This document shows, in pieces, positions 16,828-24,717 of a stretch of 64,000 bases of DNA; the stretch's first letter is position 1; every line of letters begins with the position of its first letter. Below the pieces are notes generated by a model, which saw only the letters and a list, made by a program, of their open reading frames with translations, was not told the DNA's origin and ran no database searches. The DNA comes from Putridiphycobacter roseus. Lineage in GTDB: Bacteria; Bacteroidota; Bacteroidia; Flavobacteriales_D; Crocinitomicaceae. The stretch lies in NCBI RefSeq assembly GCF_003234935.1, contig NZ_QKSB01000003.1:270369-334368 (forward strand), written 5' to 3'. Position numbers and translations under genes: made by a program.

Positions 16828-18306
16828 TTAAATTAAGTTTTCAATAAATATAATTGATTTTTTTATTTCTGGGTGCATGTATTTGTCATCTTCTACAATA
16901 GGCACTATTTTTCTATAAGATTGCAACAGTTCCTCGAGAATAGGACTAGTTTTTAAAGGGCTTCTAAAAGAAATAGCTTGGGAACTATTGAATAGTTCAA
17001 TAGCCAAGACTTTCTTTAAATTCTCTACCACTCTATAACATTTTGTAGCAGCATTTGCGCCCATACTTACATGGTCTTCTTGTCCATTAGAAGATTCTAT
17101 TGAATCTACTGAGGCCGGTGTACAAAGTTGTTTATTTTGACTTACTACAGAAGCGGCGGCATATTGTGGAATCATGAATCCAGAGTTCAATCCTGGGTTT
17201 TTTACTAAAAATGCGGGTAAACCTCTTGTTCCGCTAATTAATTTATAAATTCTTCTTTCCGAAATATTTCCTAATTCAGCCAAAGCAATGGCTAAAAAGT
17301 CGAGCGTGATGGCCAAGGGTTGACCGTGAAAATTTCCTGCAGAAACGATTTCTCTAGTCTCCGGAAAAATAGTTGGGTTATCCGTCACCGCATTAATTTC
17401 TCTTTCAAATATTGTTTTTGCGTAGGCAATGGCATCTTTTGTTGCACCATGTACTTGGGGAATACATCTAAAGCTATAAGGATCTTGCACATGCTTTTTT
17501 GCTTGCGCAATAATTTCACTTCCTTGTAGTAACGCTCTAAAATTCTTTGCTGTTTCTATTTGTCCAGCTTGTTTTCTCACCTCATTTACGTTTGCATTAA
17601 ATGGGTTTAAACGGCCATCAAAAGCATCTACACTTAGCGCCCCTATTTTATCGGCTAGGGCAGATAGTTTTTCGGCTTGCATTAGATTCCAAACGCCATA
17701 ACTACTCATAAATTGCGTTCCATTTAGCAAGGCCAAACCTTCTTTTGAATGTAAGGTAATTGCTTCCCAGTTGAAAGCTTTTAACACCGTTGCTGCAGCT
17801 TGTACTTTACCTTGGTATTCCACTTCTCCCTCCCCTAATAAAGGCAAGGCTAAATGTGCCAATGGCGCCAAATCTCCAGAAGCTCCCAAGGAACCTAATT
17901 GATAGACTACAGGGAAAATATCGTTATTATAAAAATCAATCAATCGTTGTACCGTAACCAACTGTACTCCTGAATGGCCATATGATAACCCTTGTACTTT
18001 TAAGAGCAACATCAATTTTACAATCTCGTTAGGTACTCTTTCTCCCAAGCCACAAGCATGAGAAATAACCAGATTTTTTTGCAATTGACTTAATTGATCA
18101 CGCGAAATCACAGTATTACATAAAGAACCAAAGCCCGTATTTATACCATAATGTACTTCATCAGTCTCCGCAATCTCATTTAAAAACGTACGACATTTAA
18201 TAATTTTATCGCTTGCTACTTCACTTAATACTATTTTTTTATCCGAATTTACAATTGTCTTTAATTCCGCTATCGATAAAAAATCCTCATTAATTATATG
18301 TTTCAT
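16828..18306 (-). CDS. hutH: Histidine ammonia-lyase
   Basis: A 492-residue enzyme that eliminates ammonia from L-histidine to give urocanate, the first step of histidine breakdown. The electrophilic MIO cofactor forms from Ala142-Ser143-Gly144 in LGSLGASGDLAPLAH. Other conserved segments are YGINTGFGSL (residues 53-62), SSNGQEDHVSMGA and NFHGQPLAITLDFL. The length matches the family. Its ATG overlaps the hisS stop by 4 bp (ATGA), so translation is coupled to histidyl-tRNA synthetase, which is unusual for a catabolic gene. hutF is downstream; hutU and hutI are not in the window. Confidence 0.95.
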   Translation of the reverse strand: MKHIINEDFLSIAELKTIVNSDKKIVLSEVASDKIIKCRTFLNEIAETDEVHYGINTGFGSLCNTVISRDQLSQLQKNLVISHACGLGERVPNEIVKLMLLLKVQGLSYGHSGVQLVTVQRLIDFYNNDIFPVVYQLGSLGASGDLAPLAHLALPLLGEGEVEYQGKVQAAATVLKAFNWEAITLHSKEGLALLNGTQFMSSYGVWNLMQAEKLSALADKIGALSVDAFDGRLNPFNANVNEVRKQAGQIETAKNFRALLQGSEIIAQAKKHVQDPYSFRCIPQVHGATKDAIAYAKTIFEREINAVTDNPTIFPETREIVSAGNFHGQPLAITLDFLAIALAELGNISERRIYKLISGTRGLPAFLVKNPGLNSGFMIPQYAAASVVSQNKQLCTPASVDSIESSNGQEDHVSMGANAATKCYRVVENLKKVLAIELFNSSQAISFRSPLKTSPILEELLQSYRKIVPIVEDDKYMHPEIKKSIIFIENLI

Positions 18307-19676
18307 TGTCCTTGAATTAAAGCCTTAAATGCCGACTTACTCACTGTATGTTGTTCTCCTGACTCCATCAATTTATAGGTAACTTCTCCTTTGTTTATTT
18401 CATCATCTCCAAGCATTACCACTATCGGAATATTTTTATCATTCGCGTATTTCATTTGTTTTTTCATCTTGGCATTCTCAGGATAGACTTCCACAGAAAC
18501 TCCCATATCACGATATTCTTTAGCTAATCTCAAACAATATAATTGTGCTATTTCTCCAAAATTAATGAATAGAATACGGGTTGCCGTTTGAATGGCTGGT
18601 GGAAATAATTCCAACATTTCCATGACATCATAAATACGGTCAGCACCGAAAGAAATACCAACGCCAGACATATTAGACACCCCAAACAATTCGGTTAAAT
18701 TATCATATCTTCCACCGCCACAAATACTGCCCATCTTCACATTATTGACCAATACTTCAAATATAGCACCAGTGTAGTAGCTCAATCCTCTTGCTAAAGT
18801 AACTTGAAATTCTAGTTTAGCTTTAGTAAGACCAAGTGCGTTGATTTGCTTAAAAATAAATTCCAATTCTTCAATACCTTTTTCACCAGTTGGATTACCG
18901 TACAAAAAGGTTTTCATTTGATTTAATAATTCAAAATTGTCACCATTTAAATCAAAAAGCGGTTTAATTTTTTCTATTGCAGCAGGACTTATATTTCTAT
19001 TTTCTAGTTCCGCAATCACACCATCCACACCAATTTTATCTAATTTATCGATTGCAACGGTAATGTCAACCAACTTATCCGTCTCCCCGCAAACTTCAGC
19101 TATACCGGTTAATATTTTTCGATTATTAATTTTAATTGAAAAATCAGTCAACCCCAATTTAGATAGTACTTCATCAAAAATTTGAATCAATTCAATTTCA
19201 TAAATCAAGGAATCACTTCCTACTACATCTACATCACATTGATAAAATTCTCTATATCGTCCTTTTTGTGGTCGATCTGCACGCCAAACGGGTTGAATTT
19301 GAAATCTTTTAAAAGGAAAAGTCAGTTCATTTTGGTGTTGCACCACAAACCTTGCAAAAGGAACAGTCAAATCGTACCGTAAAGCTTTTTCAGAAACTGA
19401 ATTTGCAAATTTTGCTAATTCTCCATTTTCTAAAGCAGTAATATCCGCTTTTTTTACTTTATCTCCGCTATTTAAAATCCTAAATATCAACCGATCCCCT
19501 TCTTCTCCATATTTACCCATTAAGGTTTCTGTATTTTCGAATGTTGGTGTTTCAATACCTACAAAACCAAACTTTTTAAACACCGTACTAATGGTTTTAA
19601 ATATATATTGGCGTTTCGCGAGAGTAGTTGGTAAAAAATCCCTAGTTCCTTTAGGAATTGAAGGCTTATTGCTCAT
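18303..19676 (-). CDS. hisS: Histidine--tRNA ligase
   Basis: A 457-residue class II synthetase that charges tRNA-His. It shows PSIPKGTRDFLP at the start, YGEEGDRLIFRIL and RYDLTVPFARFV (motif 2 region), FKRFQIQPVWRADRPQKGRYREFYQCDVDVVG, and the histidine-binding RGLSYYTGAIFEV and GSICGGGRYDNL; the C-terminal anticodon-binding domain starts near residue 360 (RILFINFG). It is first gene of a six-gene minus-strand operon running down to 13379. A well-spaced promoter lies just upstream. hutH overlaps its stop codon. Confidence 0.96.
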   Translation of the reverse strand: MSNKPSIPKGTRDFLPTTLAKRQYIFKTISTVFKKFGFVGIETPTFENTETLMGKYGEEGDRLIFRILNSGDKVKKADITALENGELAKFANSVSEKALRYDLTVPFARFVVQHQNELTFPFKRFQIQPVWRADRPQKGRYREFYQCDVDVVGSDSLIYEIELIQIFDEVLSKLGLTDFSIKINNRKILTGIAEVCGETDKLVDITVAIDKLDKIGVDGVIAELENRNISPAAIEKIKPLFDLNGDNFELLNQMKTFLYGNPTGEKGIEELEFIFKQINALGLTKAKLEFQVTLARGLSYYTGAIFEVLVNNVKMGSICGGGRYDNLTELFGVSNMSGVGISFGADRIYDVMEMLELFPPAIQTATRILFINFGEIAQLYCLRLAKEYRDMGVSVEVYPENAKMKKQMKYANDKNIPIVVMLGDDEINKGEVTYKLMESGEQHTVSKSAFKALIQGQ

Positions 19677-19691
19677 GGTAAATAATTTTCA

Positions 19692-19723
19692 CAAAAATAA
19701 CTTTTGAATTTATTAATCCGCAA
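19692..19723 (-). promoter_or_regulatory. Promoter of the hisS-hut operon
   Basis: On the minus strand, TTG (complement of 19721-19723), 21 bp, then TATTTTTG (complement of 19692-19699), an exact -33/-7 Bacteroidota pair with normal spacing. The hisS start codon lies 15 bp downstream of the -7 box. Confidence 0.5.
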
Positions 19724-19734
19724 TAATTAATGGT

Positions 19735-19742
19735 TAATTTTG
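19735..19742 (+). promoter_or_regulatory. Putative -7 promoter box of the thioredoxin-like gene
   Basis: TAATTTTG, six bases before the ATG at 19749. Transcription would start at or very near the start codon, so a leaderless or nearly leaderless mRNA is predicted. It is divergent from the hisS promoter. Confidence 0.35.
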
Positions 19743-19748
19743 TATTTG

Positions 19749-20321
19749 ATGTCAGAAAAAAAGTCAAGCAAAACAGGAAAATATATTAGTAATATATTAT
19801 TAGGTATAATAATACTTATATTAATTGTACCTAGTTGGCGGATTAAATTTCAAAGTACCATTCAAGGCTTTTTTTTAAAAAAAATTGAAATTGAATCCTT
19901 ATCTTCTCAGCCTTTTAATGGTAATTTAGACAATTGGGTAATTTACAATGAAAAAGAAGAAGCCATTCCAATTAGTAATTTTGACGGTCAACCTTTAATA
20001 GTAAACTTTTGGGCCACCTGGTGCCCACCTTGTTTAGCGGAATTACCAGATTTACATTTGTTTTATGAAAAGATGAAAGGCAAGGCAATTATCGTAGCGA
20101 TAAGTACTGAATCTTATGAAACGATACTAAACGCAGGACTGATGGAAAAATACCCAGGATTGTTGTACCATGCAAAAGCCATTCCTAAGGCATTAGATTT
20201 TAGTGCTTACCCTACTACATTCATCATCAATAAAGAAAGAACAGATTATAAAAAAATAGAAGGCGCACAAAACTTCAATCATCCTTCGAATATTTTGTAT
20301 ATTGAGCAGCTAAACAAATAA
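19749..20321 (+). CDS. TlpA-like membrane-anchored thioredoxin-family protein
   Basis: A 190-residue protein with one N-terminal transmembrane helix (residues about 13-29) and a thioredoxin-fold domain facing the periplasm. The active site is WCPPC (Cys92, Cys95) within NFWATWCPPCLAELPDLH, and the conserved cis-proline is in DFSAYPTTFIINKE. TlpA/ResA-type proteins reduce disulfides, for example in apocytochrome c or other exported proteins. The start was placed at ATG 19749; a TTG three codons upstream is less likely. It lies 41 bp before the exonuclease gene. Confidence 0.88.
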   Translation: MSEKKSSKTGKYISNILLGIIILILIVPSWRIKFQSTIQGFFLKKIEIESLSSQPFNGNLDNWVIYNEKEEAIPISNFDGQPLIVNFWATWCPPCLAELPDLHLFYEKMKGKAIIVAISTESYETILNAGLMEKYPGLLYHAKAIPKALDFSAYPTTFIINKERTDYKKIEGAQNFNHPSNILYIEQLNK

Positions 20322-20362
20322 GCACAGACAGAAATACATTCATTTGACTTAAAAAAAAGAAT

Positions 20363-21736
20363 TTGGAATTTGCAATTATAGACATAGAAACTTCAGGAGG
20401 AACCCCCAAGGACAGCAAGATCATTGAAATTGCAATCTTAATACACAACGGAAAAGAAGTCATTGATTCGTATGAAACTTTTATTAATCCAGAAAAAAAG
20501 ATTGATTGGTTCGTCTCTAAACTGACAGGTATTCAAGATAATGATGTAAAAGATGCACCAAAATTCTTTGAAGTCGCTAAAAAAATATTTCAACTCATAG
20601 AAAACAGAGTATTTGTTGCACACAACATTAGTTTTGATTATGGCATTGTAAGAAGAGAGTTTAAAGCTTTGGGACTAGACATTAGGTTGCCTCATTTGTG
20701 TACCATTCAAACTTCCCGTGTATTAATTCCTGGGGTAGAATCTTATGGCTTAAAAAACTTATCGGAACATCTAAACATTGAATTAGAAGGGCATCACCGT
20801 GCCATGGAAGACACCAAAGCAACTGCAGATATTTTTAAGCACTTATTTGAAATTAGCAAAGGGGACCTATCTCCTTTTATCAGAGAAGACATTAACCCCA
20901 AAATATTAAATACAAACTTGGATTTAAATGAGTTTGACGAAATACCAAATAAAGTCGGTATTTACTTTTTATACAATGAAAAGAATGAACTAATATATAT
21001 TGGAAAGAGTATACATATCAAAAAAAGAATTGAACAGCACTTAAAAAATTCCAAAACCGAAAAAGCCATTCGAATGCGGAATGAAATTGCCAAAATTGAG
21101 TATACATTAACTGGCAGTGAGTTAATTTCTTTATTGATGGAGTCTGAATTAATTAAAATACATCAGCCCATATACAACAGGGCACAAAAAACCAACAAAT
21201 TCAATTACGGTTTATATACCTATACGGACGGAAAAGGGTACATTAATTTAGTGGTTAAAAAGAACACAGATACTTCTCACCCTGTACATACTTTTACTTC
21301 CATGGCTGCAGGAAAATCAAAACTTGAGCAATGGACCAGTGAATATGAATTATGTCCCAAATTAATGGGCTTATTTACTTCCAATACTGCTTGTTTTAAC
21401 TATGGTATTGGAACCTGTAAGGGCGCATGCATTCATGAAGAAGCGGCAGAAAGTTATAATACTAGGGTACAGCAACTGATTGACTTATTAACTTTTGAAT
21501 CCAAAAGTTTTATCATCAAGGATAAAGGGAAAACAAAATCAGAAACAAGTTTTGTTTGCATAGAAAATGGGCAATACATTGGTTATGGATTTGCACCGAC
21601 ATTTATTTTAAGAAAGAATGTAAAAAACTATAAAAAATATATCAAGCACCAAGAGAGTAACCGTGATTTCAAATCCATCATTAACTTACAGTTATCTAAA
21701 AATAAAAAATTAGAATTAATTGAATTGACGGAATGA
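20363..21736 (+). CDS. DnaQ-like 3'-5' exonuclease fused to a GIY-YIG nuclease domain
   Basis: A 457-residue protein. The N-terminal DEDD exonuclease (residues 1-165) has FAIIDIETSGG (Asp7, Glu9), HNISFDYGIVRREF and HRAMEDTKAT, as in the epsilon subunit of DNA polymerase III. A GIY-YIG domain follows (about 195-285; VGIYFLYNEKNELIYIGKS, then KKRIEQHL and a later LMESELIKIHQPIYN), as in UvrC and Cho. The C-terminal region includes a cysteine cluster (CFNYGIGTCKGAC). This fusion is known in Bacteroidota and actinobacteria and is thought to act in DNA repair. The TTG start at 20363 is forced by the exonuclease motif beginning at residue 3. It overlaps the channel gene by 4 bp. Confidence 0.9.
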   Translation: MEFAIIDIETSGGTPKDSKIIEIAILIHNGKEVIDSYETFINPEKKIDWFVSKLTGIQDNDVKDAPKFFEVAKKIFQLIENRVFVAHNISFDYGIVRREFKALGLDIRLPHLCTIQTSRVLIPGVESYGLKNLSEHLNIELEGHHRAMEDTKATADIFKHLFEISKGDLSPFIREDINPKILNTNLDLNEFDEIPNKVGIYFLYNEKNELIYIGKSIHIKKRIEQHLKNSKTEKAIRMRNEIAKIEYTLTGSELISLLMESELIKIHQPIYNRAQKTNKFNYGLYTYTDGKGYINLVVKKNTDTSHPVHTFTSMAAGKSKLEQWTSEYELCPKLMGLFTSNTACFNYGIGTCKGACIHEEAAESYNTRVQQLIDLLTFESKSFIIKDKGKTKSETSFVCIENGQYIGYGFAPTFILRKNVKNYKKYIKHQESNRDFKSIINLQLSKNKKLELIELTE

Positions 21737-22566
21737 GTAAAGCAATTAAAAAATCAAACTTAAAACCTTGGCAAGAGAAAATTCATGAAGTAATTTTTGA
21801 AGCAGACACTTTTGCAGGAAAAACCTTTGACATTGGTTTATTGATTGCCATTATTGTAAGTATCATTATCGTAATGCTGGAAAGCGTTCCCAGTTTAAAC
21901 GAAAAATACCATGACTCCTTCTATTTAACAGAATGGATTTTCACTATTATTTTCACATTAGAGTATGTCGCTAGAATTATAAGTATAGGTAAACCAAATA
22001 AATATATTCTGAGTTTTTATGGCATTATAGACTTACTTTCTATTCTACCAACTTATTTAGGACTATTTATTATAGGGTCTCAATCTTTAATGGTAATTAG
22101 AGCCGTTAGATTATTGCGCATATTTAGAATATTAAAATTGGCACGATTTGTCAAAGAGTCTAAAACCTTAGGCGATTCGATTAAGGCATCTAGGCATAGG
22201 ATACTGGTTTTTTTATTAGCAGTATTGACATTGAGTACTATTTTAGGAACCATTATGTATTTAGTAGAAAGTTCTGAAGCAGGATTTACTAGTATTCCAA
22301 GAAGTATATATTGGGCCATCATTACGTTAACTACGGTTGGGTACGGAGACATTGCTCCTATTACCCCTATGGGACAATTTATTGCATCCATTGTAATGAT
22401 AATGGGGTACGCTATTTTAGCTGTTCCTACTGGAATTATCACTTCAGAGTTTATAAAAACCAATAATCAACCCCAAAAAATTTCAACAAAATCTTGTAAT
22501 GAATGTTCAAGTGAAGGGCATGACGAAGATGCTATACATTGCAAATATTGTGGTGCTGAATTGTAA
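21733..22566 (+). CDS. Voltage-gated-type potassium channel with C-terminal zinc ribbon
   Basis: A 277-residue six-helix ion channel subunit. Helices S1-S3 lie at about 33-110; S4 (about 120-141) is VIRAVRLLRIFRILKLARFV, with regularly spaced arginines that sense voltage. The pore loop carries the potassium selectivity filter TTVGYGD (about 200-206) before the last helix. A tail after S6 ends in CNECSSEGHDEDAIHCKYCGAEL, a four-cysteine zinc-ribbon-like motif that is seen in a subset of bacterial Kv-like channels. Its start codon overlaps the exonuclease stop (ATGA). Confidence 0.9.
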   Translation: MSKAIKKSNLKPWQEKIHEVIFEADTFAGKTFDIGLLIAIIVSIIIVMLESVPSLNEKYHDSFYLTEWIFTIIFTLEYVARIISIGKPNKYILSFYGIIDLLSILPTYLGLFIIGSQSLMVIRAVRLLRIFRILKLARFVKESKTLGDSIKASRHRILVFLLAVLTLSTILGTIMYLVESSEAGFTSIPRSIYWAIITLTTVGYGDIAPITPMGQFIASIVMIMGYAILAVPTGIITSEFIKTNNQPQKISTKSCNECSSEGHDEDAIHCKYCGAEL

Positions 22567-22648
22567 TTTTAAAAAGAAATGAACAGGCAGTGTTGATAGT
22601 TTTAACTAAAAAAAAGTCATTTTTTTCTTAATAGTTAATTGTTTACTT

Positions 22649-22656
22649 TAATTTTG
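22649..22656 (+). promoter_or_regulatory. Putative -7 promoter box of pckA
   Basis: TAATTTTG, an exact TAnnTTTG match, 24 bp before a TTG codon and 39 bp before the ATG of pckA. No TTG at normal -33 spacing was seen. Confidence 0.4.
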
Positions 22657-22694
22657 TTAACCTAAACATAAGCGACAGCTTGAAAAAAATATTT

Positions 22695-24308
22695 ATGAGT
22701 GTTTATGGAAAAAAGGCGGATAACGCTTCCTTAAAACAAATAGGACTGGAAAATGTAGGTAATACATTTTGGAATTTAACTCCATCAGAATTAGTAGAAG
22801 ACATAGTAATTTTAGGTCAAGGTGTTCTGACAGATTCAGGAGCAATTGCTATTGAAACTGGCGAATTTACAGGTCGTTCTCCACAAGACAGATTTATCGT
22901 TTGCGACGCAAAAACAGAAGATGCTGTATGGTGGGGAAACATCAATCAAAAGTTCGAAACGGAGAAGTTTAATGCGTTGTACAATCGTATGAAAGCATAT
23001 TTAACAAACAAAGATGTTTATGTTAGAGATGCTTATGCTTGTGCAGATGAAGACTTCCGTTTGAATTTAAGATTAGTGAGTGAAAACCCATGGTCGAGCA
23101 TGTTTGCTCACAACATGTTTTTACGTCCTACTGAAGCAGAAATTGAAAACTTTGAACCGGAATGGCATATTATATGTGCTCCTGAATTCATGGCTGACCC
23201 AGTAATTGATGGTACAAGACAACATAACTTTGCCATTATTAACTTCACCGATAAGATGATTATTATTGGCGGGACTGGTTATACAGGTGAAATCAAAAAA
23301 GGGATTTTCTCTGTATTGAATTTCGTTTTACCACATGAAAAAGATGTATTGTCCATGCACTGTTCTGCAAACGTAGGAAAAGATGGAGATACAGCCGTAT
23401 TCTTTGGTTTGTCTGGTACTGGAAAAACTACACTTTCTTCAGATGAAAACAGAAGATTAATTGGTGATGACGAACATGGTTGGTCAGACAATGGTGTCTT
23501 TAACTTTGAAGGTGGTTGTTATGCCAAAACTATTGATTTAAGTGAAGAAAAAGAACCACAAATTTTTAATGCGATAAAATTTGGTGCTATTCTAGAAAAT
23601 ATTGGATTTGAAGGGGAAACCAGAAAACCAAATTACGAAGATACTGCGATTACACAAAACACTAGAGTATCTTATCCAATTGATCACATTGACAATATTA
23701 TGGTACCATCAAAAGGTGGTATGCCGCATAATATTTTCTTTTTAACTGCGGATGCTTTTGGTGTATTACCTCCAATCTCAAAATTAACGCCAGGACAAGC
23801 AATGTACCACTTTATTTCAGGTTATACTGCAAAAGTAGCTGGAACTGAAGCTGGAATTAATGAACCACAAACTGCATTTTCTGCATGTTTCGGTGCGCCA
23901 TTTATGCCATTGCACCCCACTAAATATGCAGAAATGTTAGGGGAAAGAATGGAAAAACACAATGTAAAAGTTTGGTTAATCAATACTGGATGGTCTGGTG
24001 GAGAATATGGTGTTGGGGAAAGAATTAAATTGAAATTCACCCGTGCTATGATTACCGCTGCATTAGAAGGTAAATTAGACAATGTATCTTATACCAATCA
24101 CGAAGTTTTTGGTTTGGCTATGCCAAATGAATGTGAAAATGTTCCTACAGAAATTTTAAGTCCAAAAAATACTTGGGCAGACAAACAAGCATATGACGCT
24201 AAAGCAAATCACTTAGCCAATCAATTCGTTAAAAACTTCAAACAATATGAAGACAATGCAAACGAAGAGATCTTAGCAGCTGCTCCAAAGGCTACTGTTA
24301 GCGCTTAA
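22695..24308 (+). CDS. pckA: Phosphoenolpyruvate carboxykinase (ATP)
   Basis: A 537-residue enzyme that converts oxaloacetate and ATP to phosphoenolpyruvate, CO2 and ADP, the first committed step of gluconeogenesis. The P-loop GLSGTGKTTLS (near residue 240) and FTGRSPQDRF near the N-terminus are diagnostic, with NFEGGCYAKTIDLS, TRVSYPIDHIDN and LINTGWSGGEYGVGERIKL further on. The start was placed at ATG 22695; an in-frame TTG at 22680 would add MKKIF and cannot be excluded. It is a single gene with its own promoter box and a strong terminator. Confidence 0.96.
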   Translation: MSVYGKKADNASLKQIGLENVGNTFWNLTPSELVEDIVILGQGVLTDSGAIAIETGEFTGRSPQDRFIVCDAKTEDAVWWGNINQKFETEKFNALYNRMKAYLTNKDVYVRDAYACADEDFRLNLRLVSENPWSSMFAHNMFLRPTEAEIENFEPEWHIICAPEFMADPVIDGTRQHNFAIINFTDKMIIIGGTGYTGEIKKGIFSVLNFVLPHEKDVLSMHCSANVGKDGDTAVFFGLSGTGKTTLSSDENRRLIGDDEHGWSDNGVFNFEGGCYAKTIDLSEEKEPQIFNAIKFGAILENIGFEGETRKPNYEDTAITQNTRVSYPIDHIDNIMVPSKGGMPHNIFFLTADAFGVLPPISKLTPGQAMYHFISGYTAKVAGTEAGINEPQTAFSACFGAPFMPLHPTKYAEMLGERMEKHNVKVWLINTGWSGGEYGVGERIKLKFTRAMITAALEGKLDNVSYTNHEVFGLAMPNECENVPTEILSPKNTWADKQAYDAKANHLANQFVKNFKQYEDNANEEILAAAPKATVSA

Positions 24309-24717
24309 GTTATTTAATATATCAATTTTTAAAAGGTCTTAGCTTTATTGCTAAGGCCTTTTTTATTGTACACTCCTCCACTTGCTTTGTTAATATACAT
24401 GTAAAAATTAATGGCCTAAATAGCCTAGCGATTGGTATATAAAATTCTTCCCTGTGAAAAGAAGGTAGACATTTACCCCATCATCATCACACGTTTTAGG
24501 TATCTTAAATTATAGTTTGATTTTAAGTCCCAATATATGCCGGAATAAATGCACCACTCCTGATTAAAACATGCCAGGGAAAATAAATTTTAGCTATTTA
24601 AAAATAGGGTAATTTTATTTCGCGATAGCGACATACCTAATAAGAAACAACTAGTAATACCTTATAAATGGACAAAAGCAGACCACTAGATGTTGGTATC
24701 TACCTCAAAAAAGAGTG
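24309..24717. other. Intergenic region, 409 bp
   Basis: It holds the pckA terminator at 24331-24365. The remaining about 350 bp before the convergent T9SS gene show no credible gene, tRNA or repeat; the base composition is similar to the surrounding non-coding DNA. Confidence 0.6.
24331..24365 (+). terminator. Intrinsic terminator of pckA
   Basis: AAAAGGTCTTAGC and GCTAAGGCCTTTT pair over 13 bases (one G-T pair) around the loop TTTATT, followed by a T-run. It lies 22 bp past the pckA stop. Confidence 0.9.
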
